From assembly GCA_036380435.1 (NCBI GenBank), contig DASVES010000333.1, positions 1-6,540 of the forward strand: DNA of 6,540 bases. The letters are read 5' to 3'. This DNA comes from DASQDT01 sp036380435 (GTDB taxonomy: Bacteria > Acidobacteriota > Blastocatellia > Pyrinomonadales > Pyrinomonadaceae). Shown in pieces: positions 5,803-6,540 of the stretch; the first letter of the stretch is position 1; each line of letters begins with the position of its first letter. Below the pieces are notes generated by a model that saw nothing but the letters and a program-made list of their open reading frames with translations, had not been told where the DNA came from and did not search any database. The translations under genes were made by a program, and so were the position numbers.

Positions 5803-5806
5803 CCTC

Positions 5807-5822
5807 TGGCTCTACAGAGCCA
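5807..5822. repeat. Perfect short palindrome in the feoA leader
   Basis: TGGCTCTACAGAGCCA: 7-bp arms around a 2-base centre, just downstream of the feoA promoter candidate and 27 nt before the start codon. As RNA it could fold as a 6-bp stem with a UACA loop; as DNA it could be a second operator. No known riboswitch was recognised. Confidence 0.4.
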
Positions 5823-5849
5823 TCTTTGATTCTTTGAGGCAGTCGTCCG

Positions 5850-6143
5850 GTGAAACCCGAAAAACATCTCGCGCCAGCCGAGGCAAAAGTTAGCAGTGCC
5901 CACGCCCCGGCCTCCATGCCGCTCGACGCGCTGCCGCGCGGCGTGCAGGCGCGCGTGCTTCGCATGGAGGGCAGCGGCCCCGTGGCGAAGCGTCTGATGG
6001 AGATGGGCATCGTGCCGGGCGCGCCCGTCTCGGTGGTGCGCTCCGCGCCGCTCGGCGACCCGATTGAGATTCGCGTGCGCGGCTATCACCTCGCCCTCCG
6101 GCGCAGCGAGGCGCGGACGATTACAGTGAAAAGTGATGAGTGA
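5850..6143 (+). CDS. feoA: Ferrous iron transport protein A
   Basis: A 97-residue cytosolic protein with an SH3-like FeoA domain, the small partner of the FeoB iron(II) permease. The domain spans about residues 23-93. Seen: MPLDALPRGVQARVLRM; then the conserved core RLMEMGIVPGAPVSVV (48-63), SAPLGDPIEIRVRGYHLALRRSEA (65-88) and a closing beta strand, TITV. The GTG at 5850 is preceded at 10 nt by GAGG (5836-5839). It adds a 22-residue extension before the domain. An ATG at 5916 would start exactly at the domain but lacks a ribosome binding site, so both starts remain possible. The last residues, VKSDE, and the TGA stop come from the heptad repeat arm at 6125-6152, as happens at the end of pyrF. 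feoB follows after 114 nt. Confidence 0.9.
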   Translation: MKPEKHLAPAEAKVSSAHAPASMPLDALPRGVQARVLRMEGSGPVAKRLMEMGIVPGAPVSVVRSAPLGDPIEIRVRGYHLALRRSEARTITVKSDE

Positions 6144-6250
6144 TGAGTGATAAGAGCTGTTAGCTGTTGGCGATTAGCTCTCAGCCAAACAGCTAACAGC
6201 TAATCGCTAATAGCCTCTTCTTATCTCTTATCACTCATCACTCATCACTT
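6125..6250. repeat. Heptad-repeat compound inverted repeat between feoA and feoB
   Basis: The left arm is four tandem 7-mers: AGTGAAA, AGTGATG twice, and AGTGATA (6125-6152). The span 6131-6156 pairs without mismatch with 6225-6250 (26 bp). Inside is a second stem: AGCTGTTAGCTGTT (6155-6168) with its exact complement at 6188-6201, extended by GGC/GCC (6169-6171, 6184-6186) past one bulged A, around a 12-nt loop. A competing pairing also exists: GCGATTAGCT (6170-6179) with AGCTAATCGC (6198-6207). The left arm contains the feoA stop and closes all three frames (TGA at 6127, 6134, 6141); the right arm ends 8 nt before the feoB ATG. The sequence differs from the 3005-3115 element but the design is the same. 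Transcribed between feoA and feoB, it would form a long hairpin. Confidence 0.85.
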
Positions 6251-6257
6251 ATCCCGC

Positions 6258-6540
6258 ATGAGTACGATTCTCGAAGCCCCGACCCTGACGCGTAAGCCGG
6301 ACGACTTCGTCGCGACGCCCGCCGACTCGCACGACGCGCGCACTCTCATCGTGGCGCTCGCCGGTAACCCGAACGCGGGCAAGACCAGCCTCTTCAACGC
6401 GCTGACCGGACTCCGGCAGAAGGTCGCCAACTACCCCGGCGTCACCGTCGAGAAAAAGACCGGCCGCTGCAAGCTCGCCGGCGGGCGGTGGGCCGACGTC
6501 ATCGACCTGCCCGGCACCTACAGCCTCATCAGCCGCTCCC
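6258..6540 (+). CDS. feoB: Ferrous iron transport protein B, 5' part only
   Basis: The first 94 codons of the large membrane permease that imports Fe(II) with a cytosolic GTPase domain; the frame is open at the window end. Seen: the G1/P-loop GNPNAGKTS (36-44); FNALTGLRQKVANYPGVTVE (46-65), where the switch I/G2 threonine is Thr63; and G3 DLPGTYSL (83-90). These are diagnostic of FeoB. The P-loop usually begins within the first ten or so residues in FeoB, so the roughly 28-residue polar leader before TLIVALAGNP is longer than usual. The ATG at 6258 has no Shine-Dalgarno site because the right arm of the heptad repeat occupies the leader. It is the second gene of a feoA-feoB operon. G4, G5 and the membrane domain lie outside the window. 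Confidence 0.93.
   Translation, partial: MSTILEAPTLTRKPDDFVATPADSHDARTLIVALAGNPNAGKTSLFNALTGLRQKVANYPGVTVEKKTGRCKLAGGRWADVIDLPGTYSLISRS

Noticed and set aside
6125..6250. Intrinsic terminator between feoA and feoB
   Set aside because: Strong hairpin but no T-tract on either side, and a terminator would cut off feoB in the same operon.

Overview
The window is GC-rich bacterial chromosome. All recognisable genes lie on the + strand and are packed head to tail, and the spaces between them carry small dispersed repeats. No RNA gene, transposase, phage gene or CRISPR array was seen. The taxon cannot be fixed from this sequence. High GC, a class-2 (quinone-linked) PyrD, a secreted double-DUF3108-like protein and plentiful heptad/GC-rich intergenic repeats would fit an Acidobacteriota (Blastocatellia-like) genome, but that is a low-certainty inference.

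Layout. 1-219 is the 3' end of a PlsC-type acyltransferase (phospholipid synthesis). 238-795 encodes a YdjM/DUF457-family membrane-bound putative metal-dependent hydrolase. 796-1043 is a repeat-bearing intergenic region with a good promoter candidate. 1044-2156 is pyrD and 2280-3023 is pyrF, which catalyse the dihydroorotate-to-orotate and OMP-to-UMP steps of de novo pyrimidine synthesis. 3005-3115 is a heptad-repeat inverted repeat that overlaps the end of pyrF. 3124-3861 encodes an alpha/beta hydrolase with an intact Ser-Asp-His triad. 3981-5621 encodes an exported protein made of two copies of a DUF3108-like domain joined by a proline-rich linker. 5622-5849 is an intergenic region whose first half is GC-rich repeat and whose second half is strikingly AT-rich, with a Fur-box-like palindrome lying on a promoter candidate. 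5850-6143 is feoA. 6125-6250 is a second heptad inverted repeat, built like the first. 6258 to the window end is the 5' part of feoB, so feoA-feoB form a ferrous-iron uptake operon.

The most interesting signals are two. First, two intergenic elements share a design but not a sequence: tandem 7-mers (AGTAAGC/AGTGAGC in one, AGTGATG/AGTGATA in the other) arranged as long inverted repeats. The left arm of each provides the last codons and the stop of the upstream gene (pyrF, feoA), and the right arm ends 8 nt before the next start codon. Because the period is 7 and almost every unit holds TGA or TAA, each arm carries stops in all three frames. Second, a 19-bp Fur-box-like site lies on the likely feoAB promoter.
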